Source: a virus. Taken from it: a stretch of DNA of 64,000 nucleotides. Shown piece by piece: positions 1 to 6,849 of this stretch. Position numbers and translations under genes: made by a program. The DNA lies in the IMG/VR virus record IMGVR_UViG_3300033233_000001, positions 186,001 through 250,000 of that record; one strand, given 5' to 3'. Position 1 is the first letter of the stretch, and every line of letters begins with the position of its first letter. The notes beneath the pieces are model-generated. The model was not told the DNA's origin and did no database searches. It saw nothing but the letters and a program-made list of their open reading frames with translations.

Positions 1-55
1 GCAGGCTGCGGCGCCGACGCCGGATGCGCTGGCGCCCGAGTCGAAGTCGAACTGA

Positions 56-126
56 TCGTCGCGCCGAGAGTCGCACTCGGGTCTTCCGCGTGTCGGGCGG
101 GTACTCTTCTGTTGAGCTACGCGACG
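56..126 (-). tRNA. tRNA-Val(GAC), degenerate
   Basis: The minus strand folds into a cloverleaf with a 7-bp acceptor (CGTCGCG/CGCGACG), a D-stem GCTC/GAGT and a T-stem CCGAG/CTCGG. The anticodon loop reads GAC. Position 33 is C instead of U, the outer anticodon-stem pair is mismatched and the T-loop is TGCGACT, so function is doubtful. No CCA is encoded. Confidence 0.5.
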
Positions 127-198
127 TTGGTCCAGACTGATTGCGATGGCCATCGCTGCTCGGCCCAAGCCGGCCGACACGGAACGAGCCCAGCTGGA

Positions 199-270
199 TC
201 GGCGCAGGTGGAATCGGACCACCAACTCAACCTTATCAGGGTTGCGTTAAGACCACTTAACTATGCGCCG
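199..270 (-). tRNA. tRNA-Ile(GAU)
   Basis: Complete cloverleaf: acceptor CGGCGCA, D-stem GTTA/TAAC, anticodon stem CAACC/GGTTG with loop CTGATAA, T-stem GGTGG/CCACC. CCA is not encoded. The 127-198 stretch between this gene and tRNA-Val holds no tRNA I can fold with confidence. Confidence 0.85.
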
Positions 271-273
271 CGA

Positions 274-346
274 CGTCCTCGACAAGAATCGAACTTGTGG
301 CCTGCTTTTTAGGAAAAAGCTGCTCTTCCAGCTGAGCTACGAGGAC
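274..346 (-). tRNA. tRNA-Arg(CCU)
   Basis: Acceptor GTCCTCG/CGAGGAC, anticodon stem GCTTT/AAAGC with loop TTCCTAA, T-arm ACAAG-TTCGATT-CTTGT. All stems pair. It is three nucleotides from tRNA-Ile, so the two are probably processed from one transcript. Confidence 0.9.
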
Positions 347-352
347 AATAAG

Positions 353-426
353 GGTGACCAGGGGGACATCGAACCCCTCATCCTCCGGACCACAACCGGA
401 TGCTCTACCTTTGAGCTATGGCCACC
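353..426 (-). tRNA. tRNA-His(GUG)
   Basis: Acceptor GTGGCCA/TGGTCAC with the histidine-specific extra G(-1) opposite C73, anticodon stem TCCGG/CCGGA and anticodon GTG. The T-arm is slightly irregular, with a weak pair next to the loop. The G(-1):C73 identity pair makes the assignment firm. Confidence 0.85.
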
Positions 427-434
427 ATGAACCA

Positions 435-507
435 TGGAGTTAGCCGGGATCGAACCGGCGACCTCTTGAGTGCGATTCAAGCGCTCTCCCAGCTGAGCTA
501 TAACCCC
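435..507 (-). tRNA. tRNA-Ala(CGC)
   Basis: Acceptor GGGGTTA/TAACTCC with one G-U pair, D-stem GCTC/GAGC, anticodon stem CTTGA/TCAAG with loop ATCGCAC, T-arm GCCGG-TTCGATC-CCGGC. Anticodon CGC reads GCG, a frequent codon in GC-rich hosts. No 3' CCA. Confidence 0.9.
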
Positions 508-597
508 TCTTTCATTAAGACTGCGACGATCGAAGTGTTCCTCAGTCTTAGTTTTGCCGCATTTAGGACAGCGCTTTGTCCTCATCTTCAACCTCAT
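508..597 (-). pseudogene. zinc-ribbon fragment between tRNA genes
   Basis: About 30 codons on the minus strand encode a peptide with CPKCGKTK, a zinc-ribbon half-site of the kind found at the start of HNH endonucleases and similar phage proteins. The frame then runs into tRNA-Ala, so a whole gene is not present. It may be the remnant of an endonuclease once lodged in the tRNA cluster, or a chance short ORF. Confidence 0.3.
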
Positions 598-618
598 CGG
601 GGTGCCCTCACCCAGTTA

Positions 619-692
619 CGCCCCCACGGGGAATTGAACCCCGCTCGACCCTGCTTGACAAGCAGGCGTCCACGCCAGTGGACTTTGGAGGC
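619..692 (-). tRNA. tRNA-Asp(GUC)
   Basis: Acceptor GCCTCCA/TGGGGGC, D-stem GTCC/GGAC, anticodon stem CCTGC/GCAGG with loop TTGTCAA, T-arm CGGGG-TTCAATT-CCCCG, discriminator G as expected for Asp. Confidence 0.9.
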
Positions 693-700
693 ATTGGTGT

Positions 701-780
701 GGCGGGTCCTACTCAGCGCGGACGCTGAGCCTTCGGTACCAAGGTGGACCTCACCACGATCACGCCGAGAGCTACCCGGC
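701..780 (-). tRNA. degenerate class II tRNA-like (possibly Leu, GAG)
   Basis: The ends pair as an acceptor (GCCGGGT/ACCCGCC, one mismatch). There is a GTGG...CCAC hairpin holding GAG and an extra arm CCTT/AAGG as in class II tRNAs, but the expected T-arm is replaced by a strong CTCAGCG-TCCG-CGCTGAG hairpin without TTCRA. The adjacent 781-821 stretch repeats the start of a tRNA (GTAGCTCTC). I read this as a decayed tRNA gene. Confidence 0.3.
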
Positions 781-821
781 ATGACTCGACGCAACACGGA
801 GAGCTACTCCGCCTTGGCCGA

Positions 822-894
822 TGGGACGCCCTGGAGTCGAACCAGGTTCCGCGGCTTTTCAGACCGCTGCAATGACCGCACTTGCTCACGTCCC
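822..894 (-). tRNA. tRNA-Phe(GAA)
   Basis: Acceptor GGGACGT/GCGTCCC, D-stem GCAA/TTGC, anticodon stem GCGGT/GCCGC with loop CTGAAAA, T-arm CCTGG-TTCGACT-CCAGG, discriminator A. All stems are intact. Confidence 0.9.
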
Positions 895-898
895 GTGA

Positions 899-969
899 CA
901 GGCCAGGCAGGCGTCGAACCTGCTCGACGCGCGATTTGGAGTCGCGCCGGCTACCTCAGCCTCTGACCT
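899..969 (-). tRNA. tRNA-Trp(CCA)
   Basis: Acceptor AGGTCAG/CTGGCCT, anticodon stem CGCGA/TCGCG with loop CTCCAAA, T-arm GCAGG-TTCGACG-CCTGC, discriminator G. The D-arm is short (GGCT-GAGGT-AGCC). It lies five nucleotides from tRNA-Asn. Confidence 0.8.
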
Positions 970-974
970 AAGGA

Positions 975-1258
975 CTCCTGGGGCTGGAATCGAACCAGCG
1001 ACCACTCGGTTACGTACCACTTCGGCTTTCGCCGCCCGCAGGCGCGGTTCGTGGTCTGGACTATCCCATCGTCCTCGACTTGCAGTCGGTCGGACGTCGC
1101 CCCTCTAGTCTCTACACCTTCCCCCGAGGGGGCTTGGCTCGGGATTGCCACGTCTCTTGCGACGAGGGTTCCCCGAGTTTGGGCGATTTTCACCGGCCGA
1201 TTACTCGGTCGGGCTGCCAACGGACAGCCGAGCGCTCTTCCATCTGAGCTACCCAGGA
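975..1258 (-). tRNA. tRNA-Asn(GUU) interrupted by a group I intron
   Basis: The exons form a full cloverleaf: acceptor TCCTGGG/CCCAGGA, D-stem GCTC/GAGC, anticodon stem CTCGG/CCGAG, T-arm GCTGG-TTCGATT-CCAGC, discriminator G. Joining them gives the anticodon loop CUGUUAA, hence anticodon GUU. The intron (1013-1223) separates the second and third anticodon bases, so no functional tRNA exists without splicing. Confidence 0.85.
1013..1223 (-). other. group I intron in tRNA-Asn
   Basis: This 211-nt insert has the group I core in order: P element with CTCGGGG (1166-1180), Q AATCCCGAGCCAAGC (1132-1146, P4 pairing CUCGGG/CCCGAG), R GTGTAGAGACTAG (1105-1117) and S GATGGGATAGTCC (1058-1070). The 5' exon GGCUGU pairs with GGCAGCC just inside the intron (P1), with the usual U-G at the splice site, and the intron ends in G. 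It has no ORF. Q and R are identical to those of the intron at 30,473-31,238. Confidence 0.85.
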
Positions 1259-1262
1259 ATGT

Positions 1263-1286
1263 GGCTGGCGCCCGATGGCGCCAGCC
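1263..1286. repeat. perfect 10-bp inverted repeat between tRNA genes
   Basis: GGCTGGCGCC-CGAT-GGCGCCAGCC lies just upstream of tRNA-Asn in the transcribed sense. No U-run follows on either strand, so a processing or stability element is more likely than a terminator. Confidence 0.55.
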
Positions 1287-1339
1287 GTCTTCTTCGGTTC
1301 CTATTCAGTTTTCAAAGAGGCCGCCGTGAAGCGGCTTCA

Positions 1340-1412
1340 TTCCGGGTCGAGGACTCGAACCTACGATTTTCTGAGTCAGAGTCAGACGGCCTGCCGATTA
1401 GCCGAACCCGGA
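1340..1412 (-). tRNA. tRNA-Gln(CUG)
   Basis: Acceptor TCCGGGT/ACCCGGA, D-stem GGCT/GGCC, anticodon stem TCTGA/TCAGA with loop CTCTGAC. The outer two T-stem pairs are mismatched. It abuts tRNA-Lys(CUU) with no spacer. Confidence 0.8.
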
Positions 1413-1485
1413 TGGGATGGACGGGACTCGAACCCGCTTAGGCCGATGTAAGAAACCGGTGTAGTTCCTGATCTACATCCATCCC
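1413..1485 (-). tRNA. tRNA-Lys(CUU)
   Basis: Acceptor GGGATGG/CCATCCC, D-stem GTAG/CTAC, anticodon stem CCGGT/ATCGG with loop TTCTTAC, T-arm GCGGG-TTCGAGT-CCCGT. Confidence 0.9.
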
Positions 1486-1494
1486 GAAAAACCA

Positions 1495-1566
1495 TGGGAG
1501 CGACGGGGGTCGAACCCGCGACCGTCCAGTTAAAAGCTGGCTGATCTACCTCTGATCTACGCTCCC
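1495..1566 (-). tRNA. tRNA-Lys(UUU)
   Basis: Acceptor GGGAGCG/CGCTCCC, D-stem GATC/GATC, loop CTTTTAA on a 4-bp CCAG/CTGG stem, T-arm GCGGG-TTCGACC-CCCGT. A second lysine isoacceptor suits a genome that encodes many Lys/Arg-rich proteins. Confidence 0.9.
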
Positions 1567-1570
1567 GCTT

Positions 1571-1765
1571 TCACGCGGCAGCGCGTTTCTCCTCTCGTCC
1601 CTCGACGCCCAGCACGGTGCGCCGATCTGCTCCCGACATGAGCAGCCACAGGCCGTCGACTTCGTCCTGAAGCCGATCGACCTCGTCCTCTCCGCCGCGG
1701 GCGCGCGCAGCCCGAAGCCGCTCGCGCGCCAGCCGGTACCTCTCCACGATGTGCACGGTAGTCAT
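1571..1765 (-). CDS. small charged protein within the tRNA cluster
   Basis: Sixty-four residues, not recognised. The sequence is rich in Arg, Glu and Ala with heptad-like spacing in residues 5-45, which suggests a short coiled coil, and has no Cys or membrane segment. The ATG follows a purine-rich GAGAAAG SD. It sits between tRNA-Tyr and tRNA-Lys and probably shares their transcript. Confidence 0.6.
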   Translation of the reverse strand: MTTVHIVERYRLARERLRAARARGGEDEVDRLQDEVDGLWLLMSGADRRTVLGVEGREEKRAAA

Positions 1766-1778
1766 GATCTTTCTCGAT

Positions 1779-1858
1779 TGGAGCCGGAGGGAATTGAACC
1801 CCCTGTGCCGTGAGGCGCCCGGTCTACAGCCGGGTGGGGACCATTCCCCATCGACTCC
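1779..1858 (-). tRNA. tRNA-Tyr(GUA), class II
   Basis: Acceptor GGAGTCG/CGGCTCC, D-stem GGGG/CCCC, anticodon stem CCCGG/CCGGG with loop CTGTAGA, a long variable arm as expected for bacterial tRNA-Tyr, and a T-arm with loop TTCAATT. It is first in the cluster in transcription order. Confidence 0.9.
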
Positions 1859-1869
1859 AGAAATGCGAA

Positions 1870-1897
1870 GAGGGCGCTCGGTTTCCCGCGCGCCCTC
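1870..1897 (-). terminator. GC-rich hairpin upstream of the tRNA cluster
   Basis: GAGGGCGC/GCGCCCTC (8 bp) followed on the minus strand by a weakly U-rich CTTCGCATTT. It could terminate the upstream mRNA or mark a processing site before tRNA-Tyr. The wider 1,859-2,177 stretch holds only this hairpin and a doubtful 60-codon ORF. Confidence 0.4.
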
Positions 1898-1922
1898 GTA
1901 GTTTCTGGATGGTGGTCCGTAC

Positions 1923-2105
1923 TTACGAGGGCGATCTGGGCTTCCGATTCTGGTGCGCGTAGAAGCCCGTCCAGGCGCACACGACTCCGCGATCGCAACC
2001 GCGGAGCGGCAGCGACATCGGGAGCATGGCGATGGAGGTTTTTGTCACGGAGGGCGGTTTCTCGTTCAGCGGGGAGTTATCCCCAGGTTCTCGTATGTCT
2101 GACAT
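1923..2105 (-). CDS. doubtful 60-residue ORF
   Basis: An ATG-initiated frame of 60 codons with no recognisable domain and no clear SD. It is listed only because it is the sole frame in the gap between the gene at 2178 and the tRNA cluster; it may be non-coding leader. Confidence 0.25.
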   Translation of the reverse strand: MSDIREPGDNSPLNEKPPSVTKTSIAMLPMSLPLRGCDRGVVCAWTGFYAHQNRKPRSPS

Positions 2106-2177
2106 GCCGCTGGCAGGCGGGTCAAGAAGAAAAACGACAGGCAAGAAAAATCGTCGGAGACGCACCTACACACCGCA

Positions 2178-2531
2178 CTAGCGCTCCCGCTCGGCCCGGT
2201 CATACGCGCGCGCCAGCATCTCGACGTAAGGAAAGCGCTCTCCGAGATAGGTCTCGAAGCGCTTGAAGCTCGCGTCATCCACATCGCCGCGCCGATACGC
2301 ACGGCGCGCCGCACCCCAGACGTGCGCCGCCACCATCTCCTTGTCGCCGTCCAAGGCCAGAACGATGACCGGGTAGAGCATGCCGAGAAAGCGGCAGTCG
2401 AAGATCGAGAAGCTGTCGCCGTTCTCGACGCGCTTGCCGGGCGGTAGCTCGAACTCGCCCCACAGGCCGTCGGGTGCCTGCACGAAGATCGTGGGACCGC
2501 CGATCTCGATGGTGTTGGTCTCGACGTCCAC
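2178..2531 (-). CDS. small acidic protein, unknown function
   Basis: A 117-residue protein beginning at GTG. The first half looks beta-rich (IEIGGPTIFVQ, GEFELPPGK), with one hydrophobic run around residues 46-62 (FLGMLYPVIVLAL) that is too short and flanked by charge to be a clear membrane span. The C-terminus is helical and charged. The GTG lies downstream of a strong hairpin that separates it from the next gene, so it may be its own translational unit. I do not recognise the family. Confidence 0.65.
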   Translation of the reverse strand: MDVETNTIEIGGPTIFVQAPDGLWGEFELPPGKRVENGDSFSIFDCRFLGMLYPVIVLALDGDKEMVAAHVWGAARRAYRRGDVDDASFKRFETYLGERFPYVEMLARAYDRAERER

Positions 2532-2552
2532 GGCTCTTCTCCCCAGAAGCGA

Positions 2553-2582
2553 GGGGCCCGGACGTGAATCACGCCGGGCCCC
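2553..2582 (-). terminator. 9-bp GC stem-loop between genes
   Basis: GGGGCCCGG and CCGGGCCCC form a perfect 9-bp stem, and the loop itself contains CGTGA-TT-CACG. It lies between the stop of the gene at 2646 and the GTG of the gene at 2531. No U-run follows, so it is terminator-like or an mRNA processing/stability element. A second palindrome, CGGCGTA-C-TACGCCG, lies beside it at 2586-2600. Confidence 0.5.
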
Positions 2583-2645
2583 GGACGGCGTACTACGCCG
2601 CTGCCTCCATGATGCACCATGTGGTAAGCACGCGCCACTCGACCT

Positions 2646-2981
2646 TCACGCGCTGCCCGCTTCCGCCTTCTGTCGGAGGCGACGGCAGATCTCGATCACC
2701 ATCTCGCCGTCCGCCACCGGCACCCCAAGTTCCGACGACAACTCGTCGAAGTACGAGCCGAAAGACGGGTGGCTTCGGCTGTGGAAGTCGGAGATCGACG
2801 ACATGTCGGACAGAAAGTCGACCCGGATATTGCGCACGCGGCCGAGCGCCTCGCAGATCGTCTCGACCTCTGCGGTGTAGTTCTCGATCGTGTCACGCGG
2901 GCCCATCTCGAAGTCGCCAGTCTCGCCCGCCTTGCGGATGGCAGCGACCGCTTCCTCGGGCTCCGGCTTCCGGCGCGTCAC
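2646..2981 (-). CDS. hypothetical protein
   Basis: A 111-residue protein if translation starts at the GTG that overlaps the upstream stop (GTGA, 2978-2981); an ATG at 3035 would add 18 residues lying in the upstream gene. It is Glu/Asp-rich and mostly helical with no motif I recognise. The GTGA overlap makes coupling to the gene at 2978-3223 likely. Confidence 0.65.
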   Translation of the reverse strand: MTRRKPEPEEAVAAIRKAGETGDFEMGPRDTIENYTAEVETICEALGRVRNIRVDFLSDMSSISDFHSRSHPSFGSYFDELSSELGVPVADGEMVIEICRRLRQKAEAGSA

Positions 2982-3223
2982 TTGAGCGCCTTCGCGCGAG
3001 ACGGACGTGTCGCAGGCTGCTTCACGCGCCTCCACCGGTTCTTCACGAGCCGCAGCGGCACGTCGTACAGCTGGCCGTTCCAGATGAGACGCGCGTACTG
3101 CGCCGTGAGATTGACGTCGCTCAGCTTGCCGCGCCTGATCAGGGCCGCCGGCACGGCGGACTTGTCGACGTAGAAGTCGTAGTACTCGCCGACGACCAAC
3201 GCGTTCGTGTACGTCGCCCTCAT
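2978..3223 (-). CDS. small basic protein, possible SH3-like fold
   Basis: Eighty-one residues starting at an ATG that overlaps the stop of the upstream gene (ATGA). The first 60 residues alternate hydrophobic and polar residues (VVGEYYDFYVD, YARLIWNGQLYDVPLRLV), as in a small beta-barrel; the last 20 are Arg/Lys-rich. The gene belongs to a chain of coupled small genes (5,614 down to 2,646). Function unknown. Confidence 0.7.
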   Translation of the reverse strand: MRATYTNALVVGEYYDFYVDKSAVPAALIRRGKLSDVNLTAQYARLIWNGQLYDVPLRLVKNRWRRVKQPATRPSRAKALK

Positions 3224-3774
3224 TCCGTGTCCCTCACGCCCGTCCAGGGAAGCCAGACGTGGCTCTCGTTGAACGGCACGAACCCCAACGGTCGGTCGGC
3301 TGCGCTCCAGAGCGCCCTGGCGATCACGAGGCCACCGAGCCCGTAGTCCGGCCTGGTCGTTCGCGTCAGAAGAAAGCCGCCAGGACTCAGGTCGGCGACG
3401 AGTTCTCTCGGCGAACGCCAGCCGCCGACCTCGCACCCGTTCAGCGCGAACTCGAAGCCGTCGAGCTTCACGAGGCGCTGGTAGAACACGCGCGCGAACT
3501 CGTCGATGTCGCGCTCCTCGTCTTCACTGTTCGGACCGCCGTGACCGCAGAGATAGCTGTTCAGGCCCTCGCTGACATGCGGGACGACCGCGACCTCCCA
3601 GCCGACACGCTCGCTGTGCGACTGACGGGGCGGCTCGTTCTCGACGCCTACGTCGAGATAGACCGCGCGCGCGTACGGCACCTCGAACGGCGCGCGATCG
3701 AACGCGGCAGCAAAGCGGTCGGCCGCAGCGCGGTCGGCTCCGAAGTTCGCAGTAGCATGCCAGATGTACGCCAT
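3220..3774 (-). CDS. hypothetical protein, DUF4406/NTase-like not assignable
   Basis: A 184-residue protein beginning MAYIWHATANFG. The first strand resembles the opening of small alpha/beta proteins that handle nucleotides, and residues 40-70 carry PYARAVYLDV and VGWEVAVVPHVSEG, consistent with parallel strands. No catalytic motif is certain. It starts directly at the stop of the 223-residue gene upstream and overlaps the next start, so it is translationally coupled on both sides. Confidence 0.65.
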   Translation of the reverse strand: MAYIWHATANFGADRAAADRFAAAFDRAPFEVPYARAVYLDVGVENEPPRQSHSERVGWEVAVVPHVSEGLNSYLCGHGGPNSEDEERDIDEFARVFYQRLVKLDGFEFALNGCEVGGWRSPRELVADLSPGGFLLTRTTRPDYGLGGLVIARALWSAADRPLGFVPFNESHVWLPWTGVRDTE

Positions 3775-4445
3775 CAGCCCGGTCCTTCCGCGACGCTCGC
3801 CTCGGCCAGTTGCCTCTGCTGCGCCGTCAGCCAGTCGTACAGCGCCATGTTCGAGATCGCCGTCGCACGAATCGCGTCGGAGGTCTCACCCGTGTCGACG
3901 AAACGCCACCACGGCGGGTTCGGCGGCGGCGTCTTTTCGATCTCGCGGCCGGTCACGCTGTCCTCGTCGCGAAGGTACATGCGTACCTCGATGTTCGCCA
4001 GGCAGTTGACGCCGGCATCCACGATGTCGGTAACAGTCCCGTGCGGCGGTCCCTGGTCGTAGTGGTACTCGGTGTCAAGGAACACCGAACCGAACTTCTC
4101 GCGCAGCCCGATGAAGCCCTCGTTCCCGTCGTAGACGCCGAGCCGGAAGTTGCGCGCGCGGATCTTGTAGAGGCGTCCCTTCACGCACTCCGAGATCGAC
4201 GTGCCCGCGCTCAGCGCCTTGTAGGGCGTAAGCCCCACCGGCGTACGCGGCCCCGCCAGCCAGTCCTCGAACGCGACCGCGACGCCTTCCTTCGTGTCAG
4301 CCACTAGGCGTGCGACCAGATCGCTGTTCGGGTTGCCGTCGCGGATGACGAGGACGATCCATCGCTCGTTGTCGCTCAGATGCGCGAACGCGCGATGGCC
4401 TTCACGCTCAGCGCTCATCCTACCGGTCGATTCTTTCCAGTCCAC
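3774..4445 (-). CDS. hypothetical protein
   Basis: A 223-residue soluble protein from a GTG at 4445; an ATG at 4418 is an alternative start nine residues in. The middle part (about residues 85-160) is beta-rich, with LYKIRARNFRLGVYDG and VFLDTEYHYDQGPP, and the C-terminus is helical. There is no membrane segment and no motif I can name. Confidence 0.65.
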   Translation of the reverse strand: MDWKESTGRMSAEREGHRAFAHLSDNERWIVLVIRDGNPNSDLVARLVADTKEGVAVAFEDWLAGPRTPVGLTPYKALSAGTSISECVKGRLYKIRARNFRLGVYDGNEGFIGLREKFGSVFLDTEYHYDQGPPHGTVTDIVDAGVNCLANIEVRMYLRDEDSVTGREIEKTPPPNPPWWRFVDTGETSDAIRATAISNMALYDWLTAQQRQLAEASVAEGPG

Positions 4446-4452
4446 TGGGTAC

Positions 4453-4755
4453 CTAGCCTTCTCCGTCGATCAACGCCGCGAGTCGTCGTAGAACTTCCGT
4501 CGCCTCCGCACGGTCGTGAATCGTCCTCATCAGGCTCATGCCAAGCTCGTTGTCTGCGTGACGCGGAATCGTAACCTCCATCACGAACCCGCCCGGCTCG
4601 TCGCCGCAGCGACCTACTTCGGCAAACTCGATACGCGGCAAATATCGAAAGTTTCCGTCACGTCCCGCTCCCGGATCAAAACGGTTCTCTGGCGCCACCG
4701 CCTTCTTCGCGTAGGCGAGGATCTGCTCAAGCTCTTCCGGAAGAGTCGTAGCCAT
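4453..4755 (-). CDS. hypothetical protein
   Basis: One hundred residues: helical N-terminus (LPEELEQILAYAKKA), then a segment with two possible strands (FRYLPRIEFAEV, GGFVMEVTIPRH), then a helical C-terminus ending in an Ala/Leu-rich tail. Four nucleotides separate it from the S26-like peptidase gene upstream. Not recognised. Confidence 0.65.
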   Translation of the reverse strand: MATTLPEELEQILAYAKKAVAPENRFDPGAGRDGNFRYLPRIEFAEVGRCGDEPGGFVMEVTIPRHADNELGMSLMRTIHDRAEATEVLRRLAALIDGEG

Positions 4756-4758
4756 CGA

Positions 4759-5079
4759 TCAGTCCTCCACCTTTGCAAGGCGCCCGTAAATGTGCGCCAT
4801 GTTGATCCAACCGTTCAGCCGTCCGTGGTTGTCTCCGACCAGGTACTTACCCTTCTCGGGATTCACTGCCTTGATCAGCCGCAGGTAGCAGTAGTTGCGC
4901 ACGCGACAGAACACGACATCGCCGATCACAGGAGTCTTCGCAAGTGGTTCGACCGTGCACAGCTGCCCGAACTTGATCCGCGGAAGCATCGAGCGACTGT
5001 GTGGCCGAAACGACGCGCTCTCGCCGCGGCGGAGCTTTTCCGCTGCCGGCTTGGCCCATCCAGCCGAAGGCGCAGCCAT
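4759..5079 (-). CDS. S24/S26-like peptidase domain protein
   Basis: A 106-residue protein with the order of motifs seen in LexA/signal-peptidase fold enzymes: a serine box (HSRSMLPRI, about residues 27-35), a strand with the putative general-base lysine (YLRLIKAV, about 67-74) and a GDN motif (YLVGDNHGR, about 80-88). No transmembrane helix precedes the serine, so it is not a classical signal peptidase; phage self-cleaving or maturation-type peptidases are closer. It starts at an ATG next to the stop of the zinc-binding gene at 5079-5351. Activity is inferred from motifs only. Confidence 0.6.
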   Translation of the reverse strand: MAAPSAGWAKPAAEKLRRGESASFRPHSRSMLPRIKFGQLCTVEPLAKTPVIGDVVFCRVRNYCYLRLIKAVNPEKGKYLVGDNHGRLNGWINMAHIYGRLAKVED

Positions 5080-5351
5080 CAGTCGTCGATCTCCGAGGAC
5101 AGCCGACGCTCTTCCTCTTCGCGTAGCCGCTTCGCCTCGTCGAACTGTCGCTGCGCCTTCTGCTTGCGATACCACTTCTTGAAGCGACGCCGGTAGCCGA
5201 TGTCCTCGTGGTCCGACACCGTCTGCCGGCAGCAGCAACAGAACTCGAACGGCGCGCAGCCGATGAGCCCCTCGCTGATACGAGCGTATGTCCACGGGCC
5301 GATGCAGATTTCCTGCTTGCAGACCGAGCACTTCTGAACGAGCCGCATCAT
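5079..5351 (-). CDS. Cys-rich zinc-binding protein with basic helix
   Basis: Ninety residues. The first 45 carry CSVCKQEIC and CCCCRQT, enough cysteines for a zinc ribbon with a second site; the remainder is a long basic/acidic helix (YRRRFKKWYRKQKAQ, RLREEEERR). The ATG overlaps the upstream stop (ATGA). Probably a nucleic-acid-binding adaptor, by composition only. Confidence 0.65.
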   Translation of the reverse strand: MMRLVQKCSVCKQEICIGPWTYARISEGLIGCAPFEFCCCCRQTVSDHEDIGYRRRFKKWYRKQKAQRQFDEAKRLREEEERRLSSEIDD

Positions 5352-5614
5352 CGATAGTACCGCGGCGGCCTGTGTTTGTCGTCGTACGCGACTTCGTCGG
5401 CGGTCAGCTTCCGCGTCACGCCAGGCCCAACAGCGCGCTCGCAACGCGAGTACTCCTCCCGCGACAGCGGTGCCTGCGGGTGTCGCTTCGCGTGACAGGC
5501 TTCGCACGTAACGTGCAGCCAATCTTCGGTGCAGACCGCGTATTCGTCGCCGTTGCAGAACGCTCGCGGACCGCGGTCTTCGCTGCCAACGTCGCGGTGA
5601 TACACGCGCGTCAC
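5348..5614 (-). CDS. small HNH-like zinc protein
   Basis: Eighty-eight residues from a GTG that overlaps the upstream stop (GTGA). Residues 20-45 contain C-x8-C and then CEACHAKRHP; the C-x2-CH-x3-HP ending matches the terminal metal site and final His of HNH nucleases. The first HNH histidine is not obvious, so it may be a degenerate HNH or a plain zinc module. It lies in a cluster of four consecutive cysteine-rich small proteins. Confidence 0.55.
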   Translation of the reverse strand: MTRVYHRDVGSEDRGPRAFCNGDEYAVCTEDWLHVTCEACHAKRHPQAPLSREEYSRCERAVGPGVTRKLTADEVAYDDKHRPPRYYR

Positions 5615-6165
5615 TCGCCGCCGTCCTTCCGACGCAGGTCGGCCTCTACGACAGAGCGAAACACAGCCCACGTCTCTTCGGTGAAGAACGGCGAGAAGAT
5701 GCACGCGAACTTTTCGCCCAGGTACTGCGCGTGGTGTCCGGCCATCGGGACCACGGCACTCCCATGGCGACTGACGAACTCTGGGTCTACTCCGGCCACC
5801 GCCGCCAGCCGCAACAGGTTGAGGTGCTCGTTCATGAGCCCCGTGTGCTCGATGAAGCTGTGCACGCCTGCCGCGCGTGCCGCGTCGTAGAATGCGTTCG
5901 AGATACCCTTCAGTCGCGTGAGCTTCTCCTTTGAAGCCGCTAGGCCCTCGTCTGAAGCGCGGCGCACCTCGCTGCCGGTCCGTTCCGACGGCTTCGCCGG
6001 CCGCGATGAGCAGTACGGACACGCCTCGTCGCCACACTTGTCTTCGAGCCACTCGTCACAGAACGTGCACACGTAGGCGTCGTACACGGGGTCTCGCTCG
6101 ACCGCGTTGGTCTCGCAGTTCATGCACTTCGGCCTGCGCTTCGACGACGTCATGGTGTCAGACAC
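5611..6165 (-). CDS. zinc-ribbon protein
   Basis: A 184-residue protein from a GTG at 6165 that overlaps the upstream TAG by one base; an ATG at 6153 is also possible. Cysteines CMNC, CTFC, C-GDEA-CPYC in residues 14-52 form two likely zinc sites. The remaining 120 residues are helical with no motif. It is probably a DNA- or RNA-binding early protein, inferred from the ribbon only. Confidence 0.65.
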   Translation of the reverse strand: MSDTMTSSKRRPKCMNCETNAVERDPVYDAYVCTFCDEWLEDKCGDEACPYCSSRPAKPSERTGSEVRRASDEGLAASKEKLTRLKGISNAFYDAARAAGVHSFIEHTGLMNEHLNLLRLAAVAGVDPEFVSRHGSAVVPMAGHHAQYLGEKFACIFSPFFTEETWAVFRSVVEADLRRKDGGE

Positions 6166-6518
6166 TAGCGCCGTGCACGTCGGCCGGCAAACGTTTTCGA
6201 CGGCTCGGCGTGCGCACTCCGCTCGATGTTGATCTCGCGCGGCTCGGCTCGCGGCGCATGCGCGATGACGACGGCCGACTGCCTCGGGCTCGCCGCCTCG
6301 GCCAATTCCCGACGCCTGCGGGCTAGGCGCGTCGTATACCGCCGCGTGTACTGCTCGTCCTCTGCGTCGTCATCAGGTACGCCCTGTCCGCAGCCCGCGC
6401 ACACGTCGTAGTGACCGTCGTCGACGCCCTCGGGAATCACGGCCGACCGGAAAACCGGCAGGAAGCCGACGCGTACCGTCTGGCAGCAGACGCCGCACTT
6501 GACGATGACGTTAGCCAC
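6165..6518 (-). CDS. zinc-ribbon protein with Arg-rich helix
   Basis: One hundred and seventeen residues from a GTG lying eight bases inside the upstream gene. CGVCC and CAGC (about residues 8-45) give one zinc site; a YTRRYTTRLARRRRE helix follows, and the C-terminus is basic. Third member of the local cysteine-rich series. Confidence 0.6.
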   Translation of the reverse strand: MANVIVKCGVCCQTVRVGFLPVFRSAVIPEGVDDGHYDVCAGCGQGVPDDDAEDEQYTRRYTTRLARRRRELAEAASPRQSAVVIAHAPRAEPREINIERSAHAEPSKTFAGRRARR

Positions 6519-6849
6519 GAAGTCCGTCGAGACGCACCTCGTAGTGTGCGCCGGTCCACGCGTCGTCTCGCTTGTCGCCGTAGACCTCGATGCGGTAGTC
6601 GTGTGTCCGCGAGATCGCCAGGTAGCAGTAAAGCGCAGTAGGCACGTCCTCTGGACCGTCGCCACCTGTGGCCCAACCGCGCCGCGTCACGACGAACGGG
6701 TTGCCCTTGAGATTGACGAGTTCGCCGACGTCTGGCGCCTGCGGCAGTTGATAGCGCGCAAAGCGCACCTCGCTGTCTCGCGACGAGCCGAGCGCCAGCC
6801 GAAACTCGCACCAGACCAGCGTCGATGGCTTCGGATTTCGCTCGCTCAC
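6511..6849 (-). CDS. hypothetical protein
   Basis: One hundred and twelve residues, beta-rich throughout (LVWCEFRLALG, GELVNLKGNPFVVTRRGW, YRIEVYGDKRDD), consistent with a small all-beta domain. The ATG overlaps the stop of the nucleotidyltransferase gene upstream (ATGA), so the two are coupled. No family recognised. Confidence 0.65.
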   Translation of the reverse strand: MSERNPKPSTLVWCEFRLALGSSRDSEVRFARYQLPQAPDVGELVNLKGNPFVVTRRGWATGGDGPEDVPTALYCYLAISRTHDYRIEVYGDKRDDAWTGAHYEVRLDGLRG